Shown here one piece after another: positions 54,060-64,000 of a stretch of 64,000 nt of DNA. The number at the start of each line of letters is the position of its first letter. Within the stretch, counting starts at the first letter, position 1. The stretch comes from Hetaerina americana. Its lineage: Eukaryota > Arthropoda > Insecta > Odonata > Calopterygidae. A model generated the notes under the pieces. It was not told the origin of the DNA. It saw nothing but the letters and a program-made list of their open reading frames with translations, and did no database searches. A program made the position numbers and the translations under genes. The stretch covers positions 40,666,738 through 40,730,737 of the forward strand of contig JAKTNV010000005.1 of the NCBI GenBank assembly GCA_022747635.1, written 5' to 3'.

Positions 54060-57000
54060 GCCTGGGGGAAAATAGAAAAAAGGGAGAATAATAATGCATT
54101 TGCGTAAATCGACATAACACACACCTGGAGTCTATTGCCAATGCAAAGATGCATAATGTGCTCGGAGGAAATCCTGAGAACGATCGGAACCTTCGAAATT
54201 AAAAGTCAGTCTTCGAAACCTGCTCGTGAGTTTATCGTGATGGGGGATAAAATGGACAGATGGGTTGTAAGAAGGACACGTTTGTATAAGAGAGTTTCAG
54301 TACCATTATGTATTTTGAAATATTTAGCGGTCGACTGTATTTGAAGTATTGCAATTGAATACGGTAAATTTATGGTTCGCCAGAGAGATATGATTTCAGT
54401 TTTTACCAGCGGGGGTAAGATTTTTTAAGGAAGACTTGGGAGGGTATATCGCTTAGTGCATTCCCTCCATACTGTGCAATTCGTAGATGAACTATTTTCC
54501 ACCCATGTTTTTTACTTATCGCAGTTGACATACAATTCCTTGCTGTTAAAATGACACATTTATGCAAGAATTTAAAACCCAGGGAACAAATAAATTGCCC
54601 TAACCTACCCTCCCTAAAAGAAACCTCTGATTTATATTAAGATTCAATTTTTAGTGTGATATTTTACTTGCAGGAATATTGATCGCTTATGCAATGCGAA
54701 TGGCTTTTCATTCAACAGGGATAAATATGCAGTGACTGGTGTATATTAATTCTTCACCACTGTTCGAGTCTCGGTAGAAGATGTCTTCCATCGCTGGTAG
54801 AAGGTCCTCCCTGCCTAATAACGGTAAGCTAAATGTAACCTGGCCGTCTGTATGCTTATTTGTGCCGGAAAGTTATGCGTTGGATTTTCCCCTGGCACTT
54901 TCACGTAGAGATATTGTTTTTGCTGGTTTGTAGTGCCAGTGTCAAGCGGTGTCCGTTCTGGGTTCCCGAAAATCACCTCCGCGTTCTCCATCCCCGCCCT
55001 TGACCATCGTTTCTGTTACTCATATTTCTATTTTCATATTGTTACTTATATTTTCCTAAACATTTTCAATTTCAGTTCTTTAAAGGGCCATACTTTATGA
55101 TATATTACAATTAAAGACTATAATTCAATCTTTCGGTGCTAAACAATTTCCATTTACATACTAGAAAAGAGATGGCTTGGCCATGGTTGACTGTATGATT
55201 GCATATCTAGCTGCAGTTTTGAACAATAGAGCACAATGACTTTTTCAATCGTAATATCGAAAAATTCGATCGCTTGAACATATTCTCCCGGCAGGAATTT
55301 AAAATATTGTTCCTTGGTTAAAAACCTTAAATAGAGGTTTACTAGATGAGGAAATAAAAATCAAAGTGTTAATTCTGTCTACTCGAGCGGTGTTTACGAG
55401 CGTAAAGGGAAGTGTCTAACATCCATCTTAAACGGTTCGAGGAAATCGGCATATTTGGACATAATTCATTCTCACACTACCTGATAAAAGGAACTGCACG
55501 CAATTAAATCATGATACCGTTTCATCACATATCGCCTGAAATAGAAGTAGTTTTGCGAAATGTTACTTTGACCTTTGTTATGAGGGTGTTGCGGATCACT
55601 GACACATCAACGGGAAAAGTGATCGAGATTTTACGATAAACATGCCATTTTGATAGATGCCATATTTAACTGTGATTCGCGGGAATCGGACATGCATATT
55701 TTGCAATAATTCATGCAATAATTATTTGGTACCAAAAAATTGACAGTTAAGGAGTAATTAGTCATTTGTATTAATTATTTCCCTCGGAGAAAGGTTCATG
55801 CGTCTACTAATAGTGAATATATTCGTTTAATCGGCCGACCTACCACCAGGATACTAGTATACAGCATGTTCTACCGATCTCTATCGTCAGTTTTTGTCCT
55901 TAAATGAAGGATTTACTTATATTCCTAAGTGTGCAGGTATCTTTTCAAGTAGCTTATTAACTTTCTGATCCTAAGTAAATTCAATTCCAAATTTTTACTA
56001 GCATTTTGGGTTTTATGTTCTAAAATTGTTTTCTTTGGAATTCTGTTGTCATTACTCCAGTTTCTCAATTGATACAGATTTTAAATTCGCTCCTGTGACG
56101 ACTTCCTATGTATTATTAGCACACTTTACACATAATTATTAATGCATGAGCTCAATTTTAAGTTTAAGTACCATAAAAAAAACGTATATTTGACGAATTT
56201 TGCCCGAAAGGATCAAGGGAGGCCAATACTACCGAGGACATTTTGTAAGGTTTTCTTATTTCCTGTCCCACGCCTGTTCGATACTTATTAGACTACTGTA
56301 AACATTTGAAAAAATTTAGTGATAAAATTGAATTGATATCAATGGTAAAATTTTTATAAGTGCCCTGCTAACCTAAACTTTTGGATACATTCCCCCTTCG
56401 TTATATTAAAGGGCGATCCTCAGTTCCGCCGCCCCCACATGCCACATCCGTATTAGTGACTCATGACAAGTGAGATGGTACGGAAAACTTATTATAGACG
56501 ATGAAGTGATAGAAAATAAGGGCGAGGATGTGGTTAGAATCCTTTTGCGTAGGCAAGGGTGTGGGCGCGTTTAGTTTCGTTCATGTGCTAGAGAGGAAGA
56601 TCGGTGGGAGAAGGGATGCACTTGGATATTTTTCACCGAGGCGGAGTTGAATCGTCGACTCAGTCGGCCAGAGGACAGATCGGAAGAGGGACAACGTGAC
56701 CCTACAATGGACAGGAAAGAGGGATCCGTTTAGATGTTTAAAGGGAAAGAGAGTGGGGCGAGAGGGAGTGTGGCGGTGTGTGGTGAATCCCCATTGAGGG
56801 GTGATTGGTTGTAAGGAACAGGAAAGAGCAGAAGGAAGAGATGGATAAGGAGCAGGGGCCGCATGAATGACTACGACGGTATTAGAGACGTGGGAAAGTT
56901 AAGACGTTCTCAGTAGGAAATAAATACCATCACCACAAAGACCATTGACGAGAGTGACGTAATTTACTGGCATTGGACCGCACATAAAGGCATTAAGACC

Positions 57001-57355
57001 CGCGGAGTGATTCATCAATTGAGTTGTCATCGGAAATCCCATGGGATTCAGGTATTTTATTCATGCCTGGCCAACTCTGGCCAGTTGCGTGCGGGTCTCT
57101 AATTTCGTATCACAAATTGCTCGAAAGTATACGAGGGAACGGTTTCCAAAGGTGCAAATCGCTCTCCGCATCTATGATTACCTCGGCCTTTACGAAGTAT
57201 ACTTTGATGTTCTGTGATGATAGTTTTCGTTCAATATAAGAAAAACATTTAAAGTCACAAATACGGTCTACATTGGGGTCTACCTGACCCCAATTAGAGA
57301 GTTAATATTTGATAACAACGTTTAATGAAGACTATTGTCACTGGGGCATGCTTCT
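54060..57355. other. Intergenic, nothing recognised
   Basis: More than 3 kb without supported gene or repeat. A purine-rich, GC-richer stretch lies at about 56500-56900. Short open frames show no motif. Confidence 0.35.
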
Positions 57356-57823
57356 CTGAAATATATTATTATTAGGTAATCTACGAGTTAAGGTAGGATT
57401 TTGGATGGACTTAACCACCAATTGAATATTTTGTGACTCCTAACAAAACAAAATCTAGCAATCTACTCTACAACAGGTCCCTCTTCATCTCTGAGTACTT
57501 CCTTCCTCCTTTCATCCCGTCCAATATCCCTATCCTGTTCCTTCCCTTTCCTCGTTTGCCTAACATTCTCACCTCTATTACAGTCTTCAACATCCCACTA
57601 CCGCTCAATACGCCCTTCATCCATTATTCCTGCCTCCATAGGATTTCTCCCTACAAACCCCTCTCCTCGCCCACCATACCAAGTACTTTCTCATTTAATT
57701 TTTTCTCCGTCCATTTCACCTTTTCCATTCTTCTCCGAACCCACATTTCAAAAGCCTCCAATCTACGTCTATCCTCCTGCTTCAATGACCACGTTTCCAC
57801 GCCGTACATAGCTACGATCCATA

Positions 57824-58447
57824 TCAAAGTTTTATCAGTCTTTTCTTAATATCCTTACTCAAAGTCTCTCTCATCAACTCCCTCCTCCTTGTGAAAGCCT
57901 CTTTGCCTAGCGCAATTCTTCTCCTTACGTCCCTACTACTTTGACCGTGTCGGTCCAAAACACTTCCGAGATACGTAAACTGTTCTACTTGTTCTGGTTT
58001 TTGCCCTCCTATTTTAATGATTAGCTTAGCTTTTTTCGTTCTGGAAAATCGCTTAACCTTTGTTTTATTAATATTGATTCTCATCCCATATCTGTCGCAC
58101 TGAGTTTCCAATTCACTTAGCAATGCTTGCAACCCGTTGGCTGACTGACAAACTAAAGCTTGGTAATCAGCGAACCTAACTGATTTTACACATTCCCCAT
58201 CGACTTTCATTCCTACCTCCAGTTCTTCCCATGCCTCTTTAATCATTTCCTCCAAATATACGTTGAACAGCAACGGTGATAATGGGCAACCCGGCCTTAC
58301 ACCTCTTCCAAACACTGCCCATCCGGACTGCCCGTTCCCCACTCGTATCTGAGCAGTCTGAGACATGTACAGGTTGCGGATTAGTCTCCTGTCCCTCCGA
58401 TCTATTCCTATTTTCTGCAATATACTCATTAGTTTTTCCCCATTCAC
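57824..58447 (-). pseudogene. Reverse transcriptase piece of LINE copy 4
   Basis: 207 codons covering motifs B to C and the following region. The catalytic motif reads FADYQ instead of FADDQ, so one of the paired aspartates is lost. The frame ends at a stop soon after KRLIKL, where the intact copy continues with LIWSVAMYGAETW. Confidence 0.82.
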
Positions 58448-60046
58448 TCGATCAAACGCTTTTTCGAAACCTACGAAACAGGAAAATCCTTCCTATTTGT
58501 GTTCTATATTCCTCTCGATAAGTGATCTCATGACGGCAATGGCATCACGCGTACCTCTCCCATTCCTAAACCCAAACTGATCATCCCCTAACTAATCATT
58601 TTCCCTACTCTCTATCCTTTTGTTGATGATCTTCAGAACAATTTTAGTTGCGTGGGATATTAAAGTTATTGTCCTGTAGTCCTCACATGATGTAGCCCTG
58701 ACATTTTTCGGAATAGGAATGAACACTGATCTCACAATCTGTCTTCTGGACAGATTCCTTCCTCATAGATACTACGAATCAGCCCATATAGCCTCTTCCT
58801 CCTACATTTTCCTAAACCTTTCAGTAGTTCCGCAGGAATTTTATCCACCCCCACGGCCTTATTTAGCTTCACCTCCCTTAATGCCCTTTCTATCTCATCG
58901 TCGAGTATGCCTGGAACTAAGCTATCTTCCTCTACGTCATGTCCCATTTCTATGTCTAACTTTGTTGGTTTAAGTTCTTTACTATACAGTTCTTCTATAT
59001 ATTCCTTCCATCTCTCTTGGATCTTTCCTGTGTCAACGATTATTTTACCCGCCTTATCTCCAACTGTTAGCACAGATCTTCCCTTCTTACTTCCCGATAG
59101 TAATTTTACCTTACTGTAAAGTACACCGATTTCAACCCTTCTTTTTTTTACTTTCCATATCCTCACATTGGGTCTTCCACCATGCTTCTTTTGCTTTATT
59201 TGTTGCCCGTCTCAATTTATTATTTGCTCTTTGTACTTTCTTCTGCCCGTCTTTGTGTTTATCGTCTTCCATTTGCTTCTCTCATCCATCCTTCTAATCA
59301 TCTCATCCATGATCCGTGATCCATGATTTCATTGCCCTTTTCCCATTAACGGTTCCTATAGTTTCTTTTGTGGCTTTCAGTATGCCTTTTTATTATAAAT
59401 TTCCACATTTTCTCGATAGTACTCAGCTCTTTTCCCTCATCCATGATTTTTTCTACAGCCTGCTGATATTCCTTCCTCGTCAGTCCAATTAACGATTCCA
59501 CATTCTATTTCCTAACCCACCACCCCTTGCTTATCCTTTTCGATCGGACGCTACCTTTCATATTAACTAAATTGTGGCCGGAGTCCGCATCCGCTCCCGG
59601 GAAGCTGTGCGAATGGACCAAACTATTCCTAAACCTATGCCTAACCACAATATTATCTAACGGATACCTTTCTGAGTCATCTGACTTGTTCCATGTATAC
59701 TAACGCCTAATATGGTGTCTAAACCAAGTGTTGGTGATGATTAACCCCTGTCATCTGCAGATTTCAATCGATTTTTCCCCACGGTCATTCCTCGTACCTA
59801 AACCGTAGTCCACCACCTCATCACCATCTCTTCCTTCGCCTACCATTGCTTTCTAATCCCCCATCACTATCAAATGTTTCCCTGCAGGAACACATGCGAT
59901 TATGTCCTCTAACTGATCATATATCCTATCGACTACTTCCTCCTTATGATTGCTAGGTGGTATGTATACCTGAACAATGACCTAGTTCGTCGGTTCTGCT
60001 TTTATCTCAATTAGTAATACCTTATCCGTTGTTTGCTCTATGTTGA

Positions 60047-60354
60047 GTAGTAGTAGTTTTTATGTGAGGCGACCGACAGCTCAGGTAATTTGCGCCATTA
60101 CGGATGGACAGGAAAGGATGAAGGGTGGAGAGAAACCCGGCGTCGGCGTAAAACCTGCTCTTAAAAAAAGGCGCCAAGGGGTCCGCTGCTCAACGTCCCA
60201 TCTGACGGACGGCGTGCTCACTCAGTGTCCTCCAGAAAACACCTCAAGTAGGGGGTCAGGAAACCACTGAAAAATATCTATCGTCGCCGGGAATCGAACC
60301 TGGGCCCTCAGATTGGGAAGCCAGTTCGTTAGCCACCGTACCATCCCGATCCCT
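60047..60354 (-). mobile_element. tRNA-derived SINE family A, copy 4, inserted in LINE copy 4
   Basis: The minus strand reads from GGGATCGGGATGGTACGGTG (A-box region) through CCAGGTTCGATTCCCGG (B box) and the body to CTACTACTACTCAA. Flanked by CTCTATGTTGA (60036-60046) and CTCTACGTTGA (60355-60365); the intact LINE has this site once. It is the cleanest insertion of the family here. Confidence 0.85.
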
Positions 60355-60605
60355 CTCTACGTTGACTACGGTTCTTCCTACCTCTTTATACTACATTAAG
60401 GCAACGCCTCGTTGGCTCTGGTTCCCTCCGCTGTAATTTACCCATTAATTATTACTCCATTAATCTCCGCTATCCTTCCATCTCACCTCGCATAGGCCTA
60501 AAATATCTATATTTCCTCGTTCCATCTCTCGCCTTATATTATCTTATTTTCCTCTCCTCAACATTGTCATAACATTCCAAGTTCCTATTCTAACTAATTC
60601 GGCCT

Positions 60606-61790
60606 TTCAGTCGGTCATTGCCACCCACTTTCTACTCCCGTTCCCTATCCATCTCTATGCATCATCTAAGACCTTTAAAAGTTTGACTTAGGGTCGTCAA
60701 GCACATGAAGTATTGGTATTTCACATCCTATCCCATTTATATTTTGATTTTCGCATTCTTCTTTGGCCTGCAGATAATAAAATAATACGCTGTGTAATCA
60801 ATTTCTAAAGGCGTTAATTCAATATAAAATTTCGTTCATGTAATCCCATTTCACTCGGTTCCTGCGTCAAGGTAGCCCTTAATAATCGAAATATACTGTC
60901 CACTTATTGGTTTCTGTGTTGATACTAATTAAAGGTTCGGTAATACCTTTTCATCCGTAAGTGGTAATGGTGTTTTTAATGTATTGATTTTATGAAGCCA
61001 TTCGATTCTTAGATAACAACGAAAACAATTTTATTTGTCTAAATTAGTAGCTCGTGGCTCTCTAACCGTGACGACCTTATTCCGGGTACCTGGTTCAATT
61101 TTATTTCACTGTCATATCTCGAAACGAAATTAGTTATGTATGATTAGGCGAACAAGAAGAATGATTGCATGCCAACTATAAATGACGGAATAAGTAATTT
61201 AGATGGCTTTATATGGATTGGCAGAGCGTTTGTGAAAAATAGTATTTAGATGGATAGATCAACAGGCACGTGAATGCTGGTGGCAAGGTTATAGGTAGAA
61301 TGTGTAGTACATAAAAATCTTGGTTTACGGCAGAAAAATAGGGTTTATATAACTGTGCAAACCGCATTGCTGTATGAAATTGAAACTTTGATTGCCAGAA
61401 CAAGCATTTTCTTTAGGTGTGGGGTACTCGAGGAGTGTTTTTGGTAAAAAATAAATGAATTGAGGAAAGTGTGGGTCATGAAAGAATGTATTGTAGATTG
61501 GATAGATCAGTACCAAATAGACAAGTATAAAAGAATATGGTTAACTCTTTGATAGTTTGGTTATGCTAATGAAATGGATGATAGTGGAATCAAAACACAT
61601 GTGAAAGAAGTACAAACGCTTCGAGAGAAACTTATGAGTGATTATCGTCGAAACGATTCTCAAGAAAAGGAATATTGGAAGTGTCAGGAACAGGAAAGCA
61701 TATGCGAATGTGTCGAGGCTAAAGGAGATCTTAGGAGGGAGTAGTATGGGAGACTTAATAGAAGTAATTGGGTTCCGTGTCGTAACCAAG
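60606..61790. other. Intergenic, nothing recognised
   Basis: AT-rich; no supported exon or repeat. Confidence 0.35.
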
Positions 61791-61797
61791 GCAATAT

Positions 61798-61883
61798 TAT
61801 GCAAGATTTCCAAAGAAACTGCGGGAGATGCCGCAACAGTAACTTTTAACGGAGTCATCCGCTTATGTGCATTTCAGATATAA
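61798..61883 (-). mobile_element. SINE family B tail fragment (copy 4)
   Basis: The minus strand GCGGATGACTCCG...TTACTGTTGCGGCATCTCCC...TTTCTTTGGAAATC matches the tail repeats at 46396-46453 and 46733-46792. The tRNA-like head is absent. Confidence 0.78.
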
Positions 61884-63812
61884 ATAAAATATAATAAGTT
61901 TCCTGTATTAACCAAAATTCAATGTATTCCGAAAAGGAATGAATTGAAGGAGTGGTATGTCACAAATCTAATTTTTATTGAATGGTAACGTGACAACCAA
62001 AACCTTATGAAATATTTCCGATACAAAGCCGGTTTAACGCTAAAGTCGCAGCTTTGTGAACTCAAATGTCCTACTTATAAAGTTATCATGTATCAAAGGA
62101 TTTTATAGAGATGAGGTTCACCATCCCTTCACCATTACACCCAAAATGCTATTTATATTTTGTTTATATATATATATGCAATAAGTGATGATCAAAGTTT
62201 CCATAGAGTAACATTTTGTGTGTAATATAAGAGACAGAGAAAGGTAAAAAAGCAAGATAAGATGTAAATCTGAATTAAAACAAAACCTTGAGATGTTCTC
62301 AAGAGGACTACATCGATGAGCAGGCATAATTGTCATTTGAGGCTGTTTCCAATGCAAATAACTTGAAGGTAACCTACGCATTATAGCAAAATACCAAAAC
62401 GGTTCTGATGCATTGATCCAGTTGCCTTATGAGGTTTTTGTGCAAACAATCAATATTACAGATTCTTTATTTACTTATATTTAAAATTATGTATCATACT
62501 GCTGCGCCCCCATATGGCGGCATGCAAGGTATGATTAAATGTTAAAAAGTGCGTATAAAAAAGAATTGTAATTTAGTTTAAATTACAGCGCATTCTATTT
62601 TATCAATCAAAAGGATCCTCATCTTTTCCTCGATAACCATGGGTTGCCACGAGATAACATTTTTCAAAATATTTAGTTTGTATATTACTCGAAAAATTTT
62701 GAAAACTTACTGAAGTTTCTCATAGGCAATTTGTGAGATAAAAATCGTGATTGATAACATCGTTTAACCATTCGGAAGGTAGACTCGTGGTAGACTAATG
62801 GAATACTAGTCTTAAAAGTAAGTTTCAATTTTTCCAGCGAATTTAGCCGACTCCATTTTTCACATTGGTTCACGTGTTTATTTCCGACTTCATAAATCCG
62901 AAATGGTGTGTTTTCCACCATTGTAGCGTTAATTTTGTATTATCAATACTTATTTCAGCTCGACAAGTTGAGGAGTTAAAACTCGATTCGCGGAATTTAT
63001 TTTGGCGAAAAAGGTCAATTTGGGCGCTGATGGAAGGTTGATGACTAAATTTGTATGTATTTCATTTCTTCTCAACTGGGCGTGTGTGGTAACGGTGTTT
63101 ATTGTGAAGTTTTTCTGATCAAGGAGTCATCTCATCGCTGAAATGAGGACTCGGTCCTCTAGCTAGGATTCCTTCATGTTATTCATTGTTCGTGGGACAA
63201 TGTCTTTGCTAAGTTATTTCTTCCTTGGACAAAGCGTATGATTAGCTGGGGATGGCTATATCACATTTTCGAACTATTGGAGAGTGCTTCATACTCGTGA
63301 GAGATTTAGTCTTGTCACAGAAGCTGTTTGGTTGATAACTGTAATTAAAATAGTGATAGGCTAGCAAACAGTGCTTGTTCTTGAGAGCGTACGAGAGTGG
63401 AGTCAGGAGTCAGCCGATGCTGACTGTAAAAATGCGTGTTGCCGCCAAATATTAAAAGTGAAGCATTTAACAATATATTACTGGCCCCAAATTTAAATGA
63501 TATATATTCCTGCAATTTTTTCCATGAGGCACGATTCAGTAAAAAAATTGTGTGTTACTAATTTTACTTGGGTAGGCAAAGTGTCAGCCAACCTGGGAAA
63601 TTCAGGGAATTTTCGTATTCTGGAAAACTCAGCAAATGTAGCGGCTGTTCCGGAAAAATCTGTGTTTTAGACACCATTTCAAGAAAAATGTTCCCCGCTT
63701 GTCATTTCTAACTGCATAATAAGTTCAAAATTCCATCGGGTGACGGGGAAACGTTACAATGTCTGAGATGACTTTTGGAAACATTTTTTAAATGCTTTTT
63801 GTATTTAGGATG
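61884..63812. other. Intergenic, nothing recognised
   Basis: AT-rich, with no supported feature except short simple repeats such as TATATATATA near 62166. Confidence 0.35.
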
Positions 63813-64000
63813 ATAAAATTGAAGGCTTTTGAAATGTGGTCGTCGAGAAGAACGAAGAAAATAAAAGGAGTTTTGAAGAAGGCAGGTACATAGAGAGTAG
63901 GAGATACTGAGAGGTAGTGGAATACTGAGGACGGTGATAGAGAGGAGAAGTGTGAGAAAACGAGGCAGAAAGAAGTAAAAAGTAGGTCTTTTTGATGAAA
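63813..64000 (+). mobile_element. RTE-like LINE C-terminal fragment, cut by window end
   Basis: TTGAAGGCTTTTGAAATGTGG... corresponds to the LEAFEMW segment of the intact LINE. It continues with degraded sequence to AGGAGAAGTGTGAGAAAACG, equivalent to the EGRMLGKRG region. The element runs to the window edge. Confidence 0.65.

Larger units (their letters stand above)
57361..60605 (-). mobile_element. Nearly full-length RTE-like LINE (copy 4), defective
   Basis: The minus-strand 3' end is at 57361-57395, with an (AAT)n tail and the shared CCGGTAG-type end (mutated). The 5' end is near 60605, at the segment equivalent to codon ~58 of the intact ORF. The coding region is broken: RNLYMSQTAQIRVGNGQSGW, RPGCPLSPLLFNVYLEEM and the FADYQ motif, where the second catalytic Asp is Tyr (57824-58447), and IERALREVKLNKAVGVDKIP (58732-59166), with stops and frameshifts between. 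A SINE A copy (60047-60354) interrupts it. Confidence 0.87.

Noticed and set aside
60040..60270. 76-codon open frame on the plus strand
   Set aside because: It lies entirely within SINE family A copy 4.
61638..61883. 81-codon open frame
   Set aside because: Its second half is a SINE B tail fragment read in reverse; the first half has no recognisable motif.

Overview
The window looks like AT-rich nuclear DNA from an arthropod, probably an insect. The evidence is two multi-exon protein genes with GT-AG introns, large introns, and many eukaryotic mobile elements (Penelope-like, RTE-like LINE, CR1-like LINE, mariner, tRNA-derived SINEs). There are no bacterial operons, no CRISPR array and no convincing functional tRNA or rRNA gene. 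The species cannot be named from the sequence.

Two cellular genes can be built exon by exon, with every splice phase agreeing, both on the + strand. The first (1256-11327, 5 exons, 353 residues) is the homologue of IGBP1/alpha4/TAP42, the regulator of PP2A-type phosphatase catalytic subunits. The second (about 31664-47766, 11 exons, about 577 residues) is an SLC22-type organic cation/anion transporter of the major facilitator superfamily. Its first exon is unresolved: either the ATG is split by an intron, or a candidate exon lies at 29823-30066. The two genes have no evident functional link.

Most other recognisable sequence is mobile. IGBP1 intron 3 holds a decayed Penelope-like element (3794-6013, perfect 13-bp target duplication) and an old LINE split by a SINE. 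Intron 4 holds a small foldback Penelope derivative and a LINE scrap. Between the genes, 18.7-26.8 kb is a nested cluster: a 5'-truncated LINE, an antisense LINE piece, a SINE-like repeat, a (TA)n tract, a full-length LINE with an intact 991-codon ORF, and another truncated LINE. That last copy is interrupted by a foldback Penelope-like element whose two 453-nt arms differ only by a later 323-bp retroposon insertion. The SLC22 introns carry a mariner remnant, a tiny mariner-type MITE, LINE scraps and SINEs. Beyond 48 kb there are further LINE and SINE copies and long stretches where I recognise nothing.

The most interesting signals are hammerhead-ribozyme-like motifs in both terminal repeats of both Penelope-like elements and in the small foldback element, the near-symmetrical foldback at 25-26.6 kb with a readable insertion order, a shared 3'-terminal stem-loop in the LINE family, and a near-perfect 36-bp hairpin in an IGBP1 intron. 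I did not find a clearly new biological system. The novelty is in the structure and nesting of the retroelements.
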